Shown: positions 1-10,849, numbered from the stretch's first letter. The stretch: 64,000 nt of DNA from Brachypodium distachyon (GCF_000005505.3 NC_016134.3:47644650-47708649); one strand, 5' to 3'. The notes: generated by a model from the letters alone, not told the origin. Numbers and translations are program-made.

Positions 1-30
1 GAGATGGACTAATATATTTAGCTTATTTCA

Positions 31-220
31 GGTGCCGATGCAGAGGAATCTTTTCTTGGTTGTACTAATAAACTGGACACTGGAGTACTCCACTATCCTA
101 TGGGGGCACACTTTGACCGTTCTAAATTGAAATTCTATCAACAGTTGTCGGCAAGATGTACTAATTTCGTTTCACACAAGTGCCAAGGGAGAAGGATGCA
201 GCTGGGCACTACGGAGTGAC
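31..220 (+). other. Possible terminal exon of a gene entering from the left
   Basis: A pyrimidine-rich stretch ending in TTTCAG at about 30 is followed by an open frame of about 60 codons to a TGA near 218-220. The predicted peptide begins GADAEESFLGCTNKLDTG and matches no family I recognise. It could be the last exon of a plus-strand gene lying mostly outside the window, or a decayed fragment. Only the acceptor-like site and the open frame support it. Confidence 0.25.
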
Positions 221-617
221 TGTCCCGATGCTTAAACGTCCTGCATTGTACTGGCTCCGATCTCACCAAGGAGCTAGGCAAGAGGAGGGGTCTCTCTCCT
301 CTGTAGGTTACCATTTTGTGAATGGATTGGCATTGGAGAAGCAATACTTTAAGCTTCTCTTTAGGGAGCTATGAATCTTTCCTTGGCATACCTAAGTACT
401 AGTATGAGAAGCCACACCATCATGTGGGTGCCGGCAAAAACGTTTCAAAACTGAAATGCACGCAGTTGTTTACGTTCTATTGCGACTAGCTGTTTACATG
501 GTACTCCAGCGGCATCCAAGGACGAGCATCGTGCAAACACATGCATGACGTAGCGGATCTCAATTACCCATCTCGATATCGGATTCGTCTAACATTAACT
601 GTTATGTAATGTTGCGG

Positions 618-802
618 GTCTAACATTGCTCTATTCAGACCATTCCTCTCAAAATCAACGGTATTGATTATAAGTCCCAGCAATTAAAATATTGGAATGT
701 AGGAGAAGACTTATCATTGTCTTAAAAAAAGTATGTAAGAGTTATAATCAATAAGTACCATTGATTTTGAGATAAGGGGTCTAAATTAAGCAATGTTAGG
801 CC
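618..802. mobile_element. MITE-like element with ~57-bp inverted ends
   Basis: The left end, starting near GTCTAACATTGCT, is repeated inverted at the right end, finishing near AGCAATGTTAGGC. Both arms also share a segment reading CTCAAAATCAA and one reading TTGATTATAA. Arms of roughly 57 bp with no coding capacity fit a small non-autonomous DNA transposon in the NLR-1 promoter. I could not define a clean target-site duplication, so the superfamily is open. Confidence 0.6.
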
Positions 803-884
803 ATGGAAATTGCAGAACAATGTAAGAGGTCAGTACACAATCTCCCCCTTTAATTTTTCTTTGCCAAGAAAAGAGATGTTAAAT

Positions 885-1200
885 TACAAGCAACTGGACA
901 GTGAAATAATTAATCAGTATGAACGTTATACCATGCGCATAAATTACAAGCAACGTTAATTTTTGTTTGCCAAGCCCTGGATATATCTATGTTATTATCT
1001 TAATCAGTATGAACGTTATACCATGCGCATAGATCTGCGTAGCACGTTGCACCATGTGCACTTGCACGGTTAACCCAGCGATTAGGACGAGCCATTAGAA
1101 GTATACATTTAAAAGTTAAAAGCAGCTAGTATCATATAAGCCGATGCACGTTGCACCACGTGCACTTGCATTAAAAAGTTAAAAGCAGCCAGTGTCATAA
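885..1200. repeat. Short interspersed direct duplications upstream of NLR-1
   Basis: The phrase TAATCAGTATGAACGTTATA followed by CCATGCGCAT occurs twice (near 910 and 1003), as does AAATTACAAGCAAC. A second pair, GCACGTTGCACCA(T/C)GTGCAC followed by a related AAAAGTTAAAAGCAGC stretch, occurs near 1040-1120 and 1145-1190. These look like small local duplications in the promoter. No regulatory role can be assigned from sequence alone. Confidence 0.6.
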
Positions 1201-1375
1201 ACTGATGAACTAGAAGGGTTCGAGGAAACCCGTTTCGAGCACTCTCTTGTCCAGCCAATACGTAAATCAGTTAGGGGTTCTCTAAACGCATGCTCACCTC
1301 ATACCATCGACACTTGACCACTAGGCACTTACCAACCAAACAACATCTCAAGCAAAAGAGGAGAGAAAACTCGCC

Positions 1376-4300
1376 ATGGAGCTCGCAACTGGTGCCATGA
1401 GCTCTCTCCTCCCCAAGCTTGCCGAGCTCGTCGAGGGAGAGTACAAGCTGCAGATTGGCGTGAAGAAAGACGTTGAGTCTCTGTCGAGGGAGTTGGAGAG
1501 CATCGAGGTTGCTCTTGCCAAGGTCGCTGAGGTGCCGCTGGACCAGCTGGACAAGCAGGTCCGGCTCTGGGCTAAGAATGTCAAGCAGCTGTCGTACGGG
1601 ATGGAGGATATCGTCGACAGCTTCATGGTGCGCGTCGAGGGCTCCGAGCCAGACGCAGATCTGAAGAGATCCAAGAGATTCAGAAAAAAGATCGCCAACT
1701 TCTTCAAGAAAGGCAAGACTCGTCATCAGATCGCCGACAAGATCCAAGATATCAAGGTCCGAGTCAAGGAGGTGGCTGACCTGCGTGAAAAATACAAGGT
1801 CGACGATGTCCGTGCTAATCCAGCTGTCACAAACACCGTTGATCCTCGCATCATTGCCCTGTTCAAGGATCAGAAAGAACTCGTTGGCATTGAGGAGCCA
1901 AGGAATGAGGTAATCAAGAGGCTGATGATGGAAGGGGATGATGACGGTTTGTTGAACTCCAGGATGCAGCTCAAGATACTCTCCATCTTTGGATTTGGAG
2001 GACTTGGCAAGACAACTCTTGCCAAAGCAGTCTATGATCTGCAACAATCAAATTTTGTTTGCAAGGCTTTTGTTTCAGTGGGTCAGAATCCTAGTCTGAA
2101 GAAAGTTTTCATGGATATTCTCCTCCAAGTTGATGAGGCAGAGTCTAGTTCGAATGCATCCATGTTGAACGAGGAGCAACTCATCAGAAAGCTCCGAAGA
2201 TTTCTTGAGAACAAGAGGTACATCTATTCATCCCAATTTTTAAGTTCTTCAAATGATAATGCAAAAGGTGAAGAAGACAGAAAGCATGGCGACCAACATG
2301 ATCAGGAATACGAAAATAGCATACATCTATTCATCCCAATTTTTATGTTCTTCAAATGAACAAATATAGCTAAAACGGAAGGTTTATTCCTCGTCGAGTT
2401 GTTTTGAATATCATGATTTCCGATTTCCGTCGGCATATTCTTCCGTGAAACTTTGCGTGATTTACCCACTCTTTTGGAAGTACTGGTGCTTCAGTATAGT
2501 GTGAATAGAGAATTGCCTTCCCACTGATTTTTGTAGAAATCATGGAGCACCGGTAGTTACTTAAAATACTAACGGCGGCCTGACACTAGTGCTTGCTTTA
2601 GCTGCCCTTGAGGCTTGAGCGGTGAGATGCTTGGAAAGTTTTGAGGTTGGAGGGGCAGAAAACTTTACATTAATTATTATGTACCGTTGAACTTGCATGT
2701 GTCAAATATTTGTGTTAGATGGATGACGTTTGTACTTGGATTTTTAATTAGTGCAGACAGGGCATAAGTCATGTTACAGTGCAACAATTAATTTGTAATG
2801 AATTTAATGTTGGAGTCAGAACTCAAAAATCAGTTCATGGCATTAGTGCAGATAGTGCATGTGTAATGTTAAAGTCCGACAGTTTGCATCAATTAATTTG
2901 GAATAAATTAAATGTTAGAGTCGGAACTCAAAAATGTTGTGAGTCAATTAACAACAAATCAATTAGATTGAAAACTATGAGTCGAACCCCTGTCCTGTTT
3001 TTATCTAGTACCAAACCCCGCATCCTTTATTTACCTATGTCTTAATTTTTCTATGAAGCACAAGTATGTATATTGAACTATGCTATTTTCGGATTCATGA
3101 TCGTGTTGGTTGCCATACTTCCTGTCTTCTTATAATGCTTAGACGTATGTTTTTTTCCAATGCATGGCTCTCATGACTGCCATATTCAACAGGTACCTCA
3201 TTGTCATTGATGATATATGGGACAAGTTTCCATGGAATATAATGAAATGTGCTTTGATTGATAGTAACTGTGGAAGTAGAATAATCACAACAACTCGTAT
3301 ATTTAAAGTTGCCGAAGAGGCGGACGATGTTTACAAGCAAAAGAAACTTTCTTCTGGTACATCCAAGGAATTATTCTATACAAGATTATCTATTGGTAAA
3401 TGCAAAATTACTTCTGGTCAACCGATTGAGATATCTGAAAAGATTTTACAGAAATGCGGTGGTGTGCCGTTAGCTATCATCACAATAGCTAGTCTGTTGG
3501 CCAGTAAACCATGGGAGGATTGGTCTGAGGTGTATGACTCTATTGGTTTTCGAGATGGAGCTAACATACACGTCGAGAACACAAGAAAGATATTGCTATA
3601 TAGCTACTATGACCTGCCTTGTTATCTAAGGGCATGTTTGTTGCACCTCAGCATATATCCTGAAGATCATGAGATTCGGAAGGACACTTTGATATGGAAG
3701 TGGGTGGCGGAAGGTTTTGTCCATGAGAAACCAGGGATGGGGTTATTTGAGCAGGGAGAGAGGTATTTTAATGAACTTATTAACAGAAGTCTGATCCAGC
3801 CGGTGGAGGAGCCATATAAGAGCATCATATATGCTTGCCGTGTGCATGATCTGGTGCTCGATATGATCTGTCGCTTGTCAAAGGAAGAAAATTTTGTTAC
3901 TATCCATGGAAGTAGTAACACAGAACACCAACCTTCACAAAGCAATGTCCGTAGGTTAGCTCTTCAAAACATAGCCATGGACGAAGAGCCTAATTCAGAT
4001 AACACAGAGATACGGCAAGTGAGGTCATTCAATGCCATCATGTGTGATGTCAAGAGAAGATCATTTCTTTCAGGCTTCCAAGGCTTGAGAATTCTTTCTA
4101 TGGAAAGATGTACTTTTATAAATGATGGTTCTTGTCACCTTGAGAATCTTGGAAGGCTGCTTCAGCTGAGGTACCTTGGGCTCTTGGAAACACGTATTAC
4201 GGAACTCCCAGAAGAAATAGGCAACCTGAGGTTTTTGCAGGTACTGGACTTGTGGGACACTGGAATAAAAGAGCTGCCAGAGAGTGTCGGTCAGTTGAGG

Positions 4301-5092
4301 CGGCTAAAGTGCCTGCGTCTTTCTCGTGGTTTCAAAGGAGCACTGGGCTGGATCGGTAACCTGGTGTTGCTAGAAGAGCTATTTTTGCCCTATGTCTCCT
4401 TGGAAATTGCGAAAGAACTAGGCAAGCTGACAGAGTTGAGAGAGTACGGTGCTCTGTTGGGAGAGTCCGATGACGCCTTAGTTGATACTAGTATACTGTT
4501 CAATAATATGATGGAATCTCTAGAACATCTGCAGAAGCTCCAAGCCATACAAGTTTTTTTCTCGTGGCGGCGTGTTGACCAAGCCAATCGCGAAGGCTAC
4601 GTGCTCTCTCGGCACCTCCGTCGTCTGAATCTGCAGGTCACAATTGAAAAGCTGCCGGCGTGGATCATTTCGTCAAGCCTGCCGAACCTCTCTCACTTGA
4701 CGATGGCACTGGTTGCCGTGGAGGCGCAGGATATGGAGGTCCTCGGGAGCTTCCCAGAGCTCGTTTCCCTCAGCCTGCTGACTGATCCTGACGTCATCAT
4801 TCCTGACATCATGGGCGGCGGTGCGTACCCAAAGCTAAGATACTACTCAACGACTGCATCTGCCAGGTTCCTGCAGGGAGCCATGCCCAGCCTTGAATGT
4901 GTCCAGTATTACATCGGCGGCGAGCGCAATGGCGCCAAGTTTGAGCGTGACATTGCTAGCATCGGGAACCTCCCTTGTCTTGACAGAGTCCAAGTATTTT
5001 TCGATTGTGCGAGTGGCACGCGGGAGAAGGGAGAGGCCGCGTTGAGGCAGGCAGTCGAGGTCCATCCCAACAATATCCGCGTTGAGATCTGA
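1376..5092 (+). CDS. CC-NB-ARC-LRR immune receptor (NLR-1), two exons
   Basis: Predicted intracellular immune receptor of 913 residues, joined from 1376-2217 and 3193-5092; the GT-AG intron splits an Arg codon. An RxCC-type coiled coil lies at about 1-140, with an EDVID-like MEDIVDSF at 76-83. NB-ARC motifs are P-loop GFGGLGKTT (206-214), kinase-2 YLIVIDDIWD (282-291), GSRIITTTR (308-316), GVPLAI (371-376) and VHD (498-500) at the usual MHD position. Leucine-rich repeats run from about 540 to the end. The start is the first Met of the conserved MELATGAMSSLLPKLAEL, 14 bp after an in-frame-free leader. The C-terminus differs from NLR-2: the last residues VEI and the stop come from a segment that also occurs in the NLR-2 leader. 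No integrated extra domain is visible. The gene appears intact; expression is unknown. Confidence 0.9.
2218..3192 (+). other. NLR-1 intron with internal duplications
   Basis: This intron separates the P-loop exon from the kinase-2 exon. A segment beginning ACATCTATTCATCCCAATTT occurs at about 2219 and again at about 2321, so the first ~100 bp have been duplicated next to the splice donor. A second diverged pair, sharing GTTAGAGTCGGAACTCAAAA-like sequence, lies at 2780-2940. The NLR-2 intron lies at the same codon position but is about 230 bp longer. Confidence 0.7.
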
Positions 5093-5143
5093 GGTTAGTT
5101 GTCTTACTAGCTCGATCTTGGATTCTTGGGGGAAGTATTTGTG
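5087..5143 (+). repeat. Segment shared with the NLR-2 5' leader
   Basis: About 55 bp beginning GTTGAGATCTGAGGTTAG and ending near CTTGGGGGAAGTATTT matches 22874-22930, upstream of NLR-2, with only a few differences. In NLR-1 it sits exactly where NLR-2 has ACGGTTCAGCTG before the shared GTACGTACTGCTCC. It supplies the last codons and stop of NLR-1. Confidence 0.8.
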
Positions 5144-6470
5144 GTACGTACTGCTCCCTCCCTACTCATCTTAGTATGATACTCATGACCGCTAATCATT
5201 TCCATTTTTTATTTCAGATCTAGCTTGTTGCCAGCGAAGCGTCCGATTCCAATCAGGTGCACCAAGAGGTACGTTCCTTCCAGGCCTGATCATATCTACT
5301 CAACTAGTATTACCCCAATTAATTGATTCGATCACAAGGACGCGCTTATTACCGGATAACTTTTTATGTTTCGAAAGCCGTGCTTTTATACTACATTTGA
5401 AACAAAAGTGCGCATGTACGTACGTACATCTGCATATGCACTGATGACTGATCGGTCTGTCCACCCATGTCTGTATATATAATCATCCTTCTATGTTTTG
5501 GCTCAATGTATTTTCCAGAAATGTTTTCTCCCAACCTTTTTCAATACTTCTCTTCAAATACTTTCGTGCCAGAATAAAATAACTGACTTTTAAATATTGC
5601 AATTACTTTTCTGCATTTTGAAATTATTTTTCAATCCTACCACTAGATTTAAAATGTTTACTTTTCTAGCATCTTGTAATATCTGTTGCCATATTATTTG
5701 CCAACGGTTGCAGTATACTAACTGAATTGCAAAATGGTCCGAAGTTGCGCAATGCCCATGACGTTTTACCTTTCTGATTATTTGCAAATTTGGACAGAAA
5801 CGGCGCAGTGCAACACAGGAGGACGGAACCACCATCTTGAGAAAGTCGAGGCACACCCAAACTACCTGGAGATTTTGTCAAGCAGCAAAACATGGCCACG
5901 TTGTGTCAAGTACTAAAATAATGCAGTTATTTTATTGGTGACAATATCTTATTTGAACTATTTTGTAATCCCTTATCAATTCAAGATCTTATTAGAACCG
6001 CTTTTGCAATCTTTTATTGATGTAAGATCAGGCACACCCAAACTACCTTAAGATGGTACTTTTGTAATGCAGTTATTTTATTTGAACTATTTGTAATGTA
6101 TTTTGGTCAGATTTAGGATCTACTTGTTGGAATGATGATGCTACAGCACCTTACTAAGCTATCCATATTGTTATTTTTTGAAAGTTTTAAGCTCTTTACT
6201 TGATTTGTGGTGATCTTACATAGCAACTGAACTGTTCATTTTAAACGTGGTGCCCTCAATGGTAACCAGTTGGCAGATAAGGCACATTGAGGAAGTTGAC
6301 GCATTTGACTAGAGGCTTAGCAATAGGTATTAAATTACACGCTACATTCTTCGTTTATCACCGTCCAAAGCCACGACAACTTTCTGGCTTTCTACTATAG
6401 GTAACTAATTCTGTTCAAGGGAGTTCACAGCTGAAATAGCTCAATCAATCTGAGCAGAGAGACGAATGAG
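5144..6470. repeat. Conserved 3' flank of the NLR unit, copy 1
   Basis: No gene is seen. The stretch matches 15860-17280 and 27110-28660 in the same order. Shared landmarks are the TTATTTCAGATCTAGCTTGT acceptor-like sequence, a segment starting CTGAATTGCAAAATGGTCCG (near 5720), the AGGATCTACTTGTTGGAATG segment near 6114, and GATCTTACATAGCAACTGAA near 6211. It marks a segmental duplication boundary that extends beyond the coding region. Confidence 0.75.
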
Positions 6471-6504
6471 AACACTTGGTAACCTCACAGTTGCAGGAGC
6501 CAAG

Positions 6505-6551
6505 CAGATTCCAGCTGACCGCCGGCCGGCGATGCAGGCTTGGCCCTCTCC
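6505..6551 (-). pseudogene. BLOS1 first-exon stub fused to 3' flank
   Basis: On the minus strand an ATG at 6551 opens MERAKPASPAGGQLESA, the expected N-terminus of a BLOS1/GCN5L1-like protein (compare the copies at 7.8 and 29.6 kb). The frame then runs directly into sequence that elsewhere follows the BLOS1 last exon (GCTTGGCTCCTGCAAC). All intervening exons and the intron have been deleted, so this is a non-functional remnant. Confidence 0.6.
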
Positions 6552-6796
6552 ATCTTCTCCTCCGATCTGAGCTCTCTTCCTCCTCCTCCTCTGACTCTTT
6601 GTCTCCACATTTCTTTACCGTTATGGGCTACGGCCCATCTCTCAATTTTGAAAAATTCGAAAGGTGGATTCTGAATATGTATTTCTGTACAGAAATTTTT
6701 GCATGTCTGCTAGCTGAACATGACCTAATTTTAACCCGATGATAATATCTCGATATAGCTTCAAGGAATGGATTACAGATTAACCCGAGCTAGACC

Positions 6797-7039
6797 AGCA
6801 GGTTCCTGCAGGGAGCCATGCCCAGCCTTGAACGTGTGGAATATTACCTCGGCGAGCGCGATGGTGCCAAGTTCGAGCGTGACATTGCCAGCATCGGGAA
6901 CCTCCCTTGTCTTGACAGAGTCCAATTAGCCTTTTACGGGTGTGAGCGTGTCACGCGGGAGAAGGGAGACGCCGCGTTGAGGCAGGCAGTCGAGGTCCAT
7001 CCCAACAATATCACGGTACTCGTATGTTTTGCTATATAA
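6797..7039 (+). pseudogene. NLR C-terminal LRR fragment, copy 2
   Basis: Homology to the NLR genes starts abruptly at AGGTTCCTGCAGGGAGCC. The frame from 6818 gives MPSLERVEYYLGERDGAKFE and, further on, CLDRVQLAFYGCERVTREKG, corresponding to the last ~75 residues of NLR-2. Upstream sequence is unrelated (a BLOS1 leader copy), so the rest of the receptor is missing. The end differs from both full genes, reading ITVLVCFAI before a stop. Confidence 0.85.
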
Positions 7040-7340
7040 AACTCCTACTATCTCTTTCCAACAACAAAGGATGTACTTTTGTATCTTTATGTATTTTACG
7101 ATGCTATCTGTAATGTACTCTTGTATCTGTATTTTATGAAGCTACTGCATCTTACTAAGCTATCTGTATTGTAATTTTGAAAAGTTTTAAGCTCATTTAC
7201 TTGATTTGTGGTGATCTTACGTAGCAGCTGAACTGTTCATTCTAAATGGGGCGCCCTCAATGGTAAAATCCTAAATCCCAATCTGCTGAGGAAGTTGACG
7301 CCTTTGAGCTAGAGGAAGCTGACGCCTTTAAATATCAGTA
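7040..7340. repeat. Conserved NLR 3' flank, truncated copy 2
   Basis: A shortened version of the flank seen after NLR-1 and NLR-2. It retains the GTAGCAGCTGAACTGTTCAT and GGGGCGCCCTCAATGGTAAA landmarks and the GAGGAAGTTGACGCCTTTGA segment. Most of the central flank is deleted. No gene is seen. Confidence 0.6.
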
Positions 7341-7552
7341 CTGTATGATTTCAAGGGATTGTGAGACCTCTTTTGTACATAAGAAACACTTGTGTTTCTT
7401 CTCCAACAGAGGAAACCGCTTTCAGTCATCTGCCAAAGCCAGTATAACATTCCAAGGACAGCAGCTTGGTGTTCCAATTTGTTAAGAGGGGACATTCGCC
7501 AAAACCACAAGACATTGGAGGGCAGCAGTAGCAGAGTATATATGATGCATAC

Positions 7553-7800
7553 CTTGAGGACGGAGTTGATGGCGCTGGTGGCAGTGGTCGGTCTGCTTCC
7601 GGTAGCGCGCGACGGCGGCGAGCAGCGCGCGGGCCTCCGCCTCCACGCGCTCCTCGTTCTCGAACAGCTGCTGCACGCCGTCCTCCACCCACGCCGCGCT
7701 GCTCAGGGCGCTCTTCTTCGCCCTCTCTGCGGAGCAATTAGAAAGGAGCGCCGATTCCAGCTGCCCCCCCGGCCGGCGATGCAGGCTTGGTCCTCTCCAT
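7553..7800 (-). pseudogene. BLOS1-like exon 1, disrupted copy
   Basis: BLOS1 (GCN5L1) is a small helical subunit of the BLOC-1 endosomal sorting complex. The minus-strand frame from ATG at 7800 opens MERTKPASPAGG, and a shifted frame continues LESALL. Downstream, AERAKKSALSSAAWVEDGV, QQLFENEERVEAEARALL and VARYRKQTDH are clear family sequence. The LESALL-to-AERAKK interval has lost the expected helix (present as HIMQQHQ in the 29.5 kb copy). A second small deletion after KQTDH removes the WLAA residues and shifts the frame. A GT donor follows CTCAAG at 7553. The exon is recognisable but not translatable as one protein. Confidence 0.75.
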
Positions 7801-8060
7801 CTTCTCCGATCTGAGCTCTCCTTTCTTCTTTCTCCTCCGACTCTCTTTTTTTTTTGAGAATCTCTCCTCCGACTCTCTTTGTCTCGATCGTTCGTTATGG
7901 GCTGCGGCCCACGTAAGCTGACTTGGCCCACCAATCTCTCCTATAATTCTGAAAAATTCAAAAGCTGGAATTTGAACGCATGTTTCTTTACAGAATTTTT
8001 CGCCTGTCCGTTAGATGAACATGAATTAAATCTTAGGCGCATCGCTAGTCAAACAAAGGA
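7801..8060. promoter_or_regulatory. BLOS1-type leader/promoter copy
   Basis: Sequence upstream of the disrupted BLOS1 exon, also present with changes at 6552-6745. Both copies contain GTTATGGGCT(A/G)CGGCCCA, which includes the TGGGC/GCCCA motifs typical of plant housekeeping promoters, and a GAAAAATTC(G/A)AAAG segment. It is the promoter side of a gene that is now a remnant. Confidence 0.5.
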
Positions 8061-8277
8061 TCGACCCGCACAAAATGAGTTCATCTCTAGTTTCGAAACT
8101 TGCAAATAAAGCTTCAAGGAATGGAGTACAGATGATCGACACGGTGCGCTGAAAATGGGAGTTGCTCCTTTTATTCCCCTGGCAATCATCGTTCATGACA
8201 GTCACGACATGCATTAACACGGATTATTACCAGTGTCATCAGTATAGTCCAAGGGTGCAATACTCTAGGACATTTTG

Positions 8278-8434
8278 TTAACTGAATTGCAAAATGCTCC
8301 AAAAACTGTACATTGGCCATGACGTTCCACATTTGCAACTGCTTGCAAATTTGGACAGAGGATGGAAGCTCTTTCTTCAGGCAATTCAAGCGAGACAGCA
8401 TTCAATAAGCAAATTGCAGAATTCTGTTCAGATA
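8278..8434. repeat. Diverged partial copy of the NLR 3' flank
   Basis: Begins with CTGAATTGCAAAATG and continues with sequence akin to the block at 5720-5800 (CATTGGCCATGACGTT), then diverges. It is another small relic of the duplicated unit. It ends at the Stowaway-like MITE. Confidence 0.5.
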
Positions 8435-8436
8435 TA

Positions 8437-8664
8437 CTCCCTCCATTTCACAAAGGTTGACGTATTTTGTTTTATTAAGATAAGGTTTTGATCAAAAATT
8501 ACACTATTAATATGTAACCTACATCATACAAAATCAGGATTATTAGAAAAAAAAATTAAAAACGAATCTATTGATATAAATTTCATGTATGTCAAAACAC
8601 ATATTAATAGAGTTATCATTGGTCAAAGTCTTGTCTTAACGAAACAAAATAGAAACGGAGGGAG
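8437..8664. mobile_element. Stowaway-like MITE with TA target duplication
   Basis: A 228-bp element starting CTCCCTCCATTTCACAAAGG and ending ACGGAGGGAG, flanked on both sides by TA. Internal sequence, including CACTATTAATATGTAACC and GTTATCATTGGTCAAA, is shared with the element at 19071-19310, so both belong to one family. There is no coding capacity; transposition would depend on Tc1/Mariner-type transposases elsewhere. Confidence 0.9.
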
Positions 8665-8847
8665 TATCAAAGATCACAAGAAACCAAACACATGTCTCTC
8701 CTTCCCTTCCATTCCGAGATCCAGGCTTGATACTCCTGCAAACTGGCCCAGAATAGCAGAGGCAGAGATGATTGTAGGCCGGGCTATTCTCGAATGGGAA
8801 TTTTTTGTAATCGCAGTATTTGTTTTTGGAAGGAACCCGCGTGTTTA

Positions 8848-9393
8848 GAGTGAATTCCATTTTTTTACCCTATACTTTGAAGAAGATGACACAAATTATC
8901 GGAGTTTTCACTCTGTTACCCCATTTAGTGCAATTTTTTTTCCAGAAATTACTTTTCAGAATCTGTCAGTCCAAGTCGGAGGCGCCTTTTCAGAATACGT
9001 CTCCCACCTGGACAGGCCCTAGCCTGGACGACGGCGAGCTCCAGCCGTCCCAGGCCAGCCATTGGGACACGGCAGTAGCTGGCTGTAGCCTGTTACTGGC
9101 TGCTTCGCCGGCCGGAGAAGATAAAACTGTACTAAAGTTCCACGTCCTGCCCAGGGACATCGTCGCCAGCGGCCCATTCAGATTGCACATCAGGGGGACG
9201 TTTTTCTGAAAAAAGCTGCATCTGACTTGACTCCCACATCAGCTATAGGTGGGACCAACCTGTCAGGAACGCGGTCAAACCTTAAAGAGGTTAATTTCTG
9301 GAAACTTTCGAGCTAAATGGGGTAAAAAAAGTGAAAACCCTGTTAAATGGAGTGCTGTTCAAAGTATTACGAGGTAAAAAATGGAATTTGCTC
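8848..9393. mobile_element. Mutator-like non-autonomous element with ~78-bp inverted ends
   Basis: The left arm starts GAGTGAATTCCATTTTTTT; the right arm ends AAAAATGGAATTTGCTC. The arms stay similar, inverted, for about 78 bp, including TTTTCAC and ACCCCATTTA. The interior (about 8990-9200) is GC-rich and unlike either arm, as in elements carrying captured sequence. Imperfect 9-bp flanks, GCGTGTTTA and ACGTGCTTA, lie near the ends but offset by about 4 bp on the right. Mutator assignment is therefore probable, not certain. Confidence 0.65.
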
Positions 9394-9406
9394 CCCTACG
9401 TGCTTA

Positions 9407-9750
9407 GGGCATCTCTGAGATAAACCCCAAATCCTTTCTATTTGTCCAAATCTGTCAATATGTGGGTCCAAAAGCAAAATACACAACCCAATGGGAACCC
9501 CCATTTGTTCAAAAGTGGTCCACACCCATCATTTCTTCCCCAAATTTGAGGAGAGTATGAGGGGTCCTTATTTGTGCAAAACTCATCCAAATCTTGTCCA
9601 CTTGTCTTCTTGCCCCACATGTCAAAAACTCATGAAGAGATAAATGGGAGGTTACCATTGGACAACTTAAATATCCATCCACATTTGTCCAAAGATCCCT
9701 CAAATGGACAAATGGGGAGGACAAACGGAGGCTAACCCTTGGAGATGTCC
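9407..9750. mobile_element. Tourist/Harbinger-like MITE with TTA duplication
   Basis: The element starts GGGCATCTCTGAGA and ends TTGGAGATGTCC, inverted versions of one another. Both sides carry TTA (9404-9406 and 9751-9753). Internal sub-repeats of ATTTGTCCAAA type occur on both arms. Size, termini and 3-bp TTA duplication fit a PIF/Harbinger-derived MITE. It abuts the preceding Mutator-like element. Confidence 0.8.
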
Positions 9751-9753
9751 TTA

Positions 9754-10790
9754 TGACGGAGGCGATACGTCTTTCCCCAAGTTGAGATACGGACCTATAG
9801 CTTCATGGTATAGATAATGAGTATTTGAGATCTGGTGGGGGGATTGTTAGAATTTGATGTTGATGGGCCTCGTCAGCTCAAACCCAAGTTTTAATAAATT
9901 CTGAAAATCTTAAAGGCCCATTCATGAAGTGAGATGAGGGGAGTGGGAATGGAATAGTCCCACCTTGCTAGTTTAGAGTGAGTGAGACCAACATATAAGG
10001 GATGTTGCTTCTCACCTATTGAGCAACTGATCAAGGGAAATCCCCACGCGCGCTCCTCCTCCTCATCCGTTCGCCTCGCCTCGTCACGACGCGCGCGCGC
10101 CGCGCTTCGTGGTTCGAGTTCGAACCGGGCTGGGCCGGGCCGGTGCGGGGCCGGACTTCTTATCTTTTTGTCACGCGCGCGAGGTATTTTTGGAATCTAT
10201 TACGGACGCGTGCAGATTTTGTGGAGTCGATTCAGGTTTCCTAAACCGAACCGATCTATATCTGCGTGACTATATATACAGCCGTCCCGTCCCTCCGATC
10301 GGTACGCAACACAACCGAGCTAGGGTTTCGCATGTCTCTCGCTTTTGCATCGTCGTCGTAGTCTACTCCATCCCGAGCGCCGGCGTGCACCAGCGATCGG
10401 GAGAGCAGGTCTCCGGAACTTTTCGTCTTCGCGATCCTGTACGGGAAAGGGTGAATAAGGTTTTTGGGAAGCGCTACGCGCGACTGCTCGCTTTTCTGCA
10501 ACCACGGGTCGTCTACCTCCTCGAACCGGCGGGTGCGCGACGCGCCGCCGTCTTCTTCGTCAACAACTTCGTCAAGTGAACGCAACAGCAACGGCTTCCT
10601 CTTCACCGCAACAGTACGTACATTGTGGTTCGATCCTGTGGTTTAGTTATGATCTGCGAGTTCATATTGCTGTTCGTTGGGCTGTTTAATACTTCTAGTA
10701 TTTTTTAGATGCATCTGTTAGTTGCTATTGTCGTCATGATCTATATTCTGAAATCATTCATTGAATTGTTATTCTCGAAATTGCTTTTCC
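9754..10790 (+). mobile_element. Truncated LTR retrotransposon 3' end
   Basis: A polypurine tract, GGTGGGGGGA (about 9833-9842), is followed by TGTTAGAATTTGATGTTG at 9845, the expected junction of internal region and 3' LTR. Within the LTR, AACATATAAGGGATG near 9990 resembles a TATA region. The GC-rich middle and the T-rich tail (TGCATCTGTTAGTTGC near 10710) fit a Copia-type LTR. No matching 5' LTR, gag or pol was found, and the right edge near 10790 appears cut by another repeat end (CCTCCGTCTCATAT). It is a remnant only. Confidence 0.65.
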
Positions 10791-10849
10791 TCCGTCTCAT
10801 ATCAAGTGAGTCAAATTTGTTCAAATATGAAATCGGACGCGTCTTGCAT

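Noticed and set aside
1271..2047. 258-codon minus-strand frame opposite NLR-1 exon 1
   Set aside because: Antisense shadow of the coiled-coil/P-loop exon. The same kind of frame appears opposite NLR-2 and lacks any domain.
5666..5899. Minus-strand open frame repeated at 16519-16818 and 27822-28076 (PGSLGVxRLSQDGGSVLLCC)
   Set aside because: It recurs because the whole NLR 3' flank is duplicated. The third copy is interrupted by a MITE, starts and ends differ among copies, and no splice or start context is conserved.
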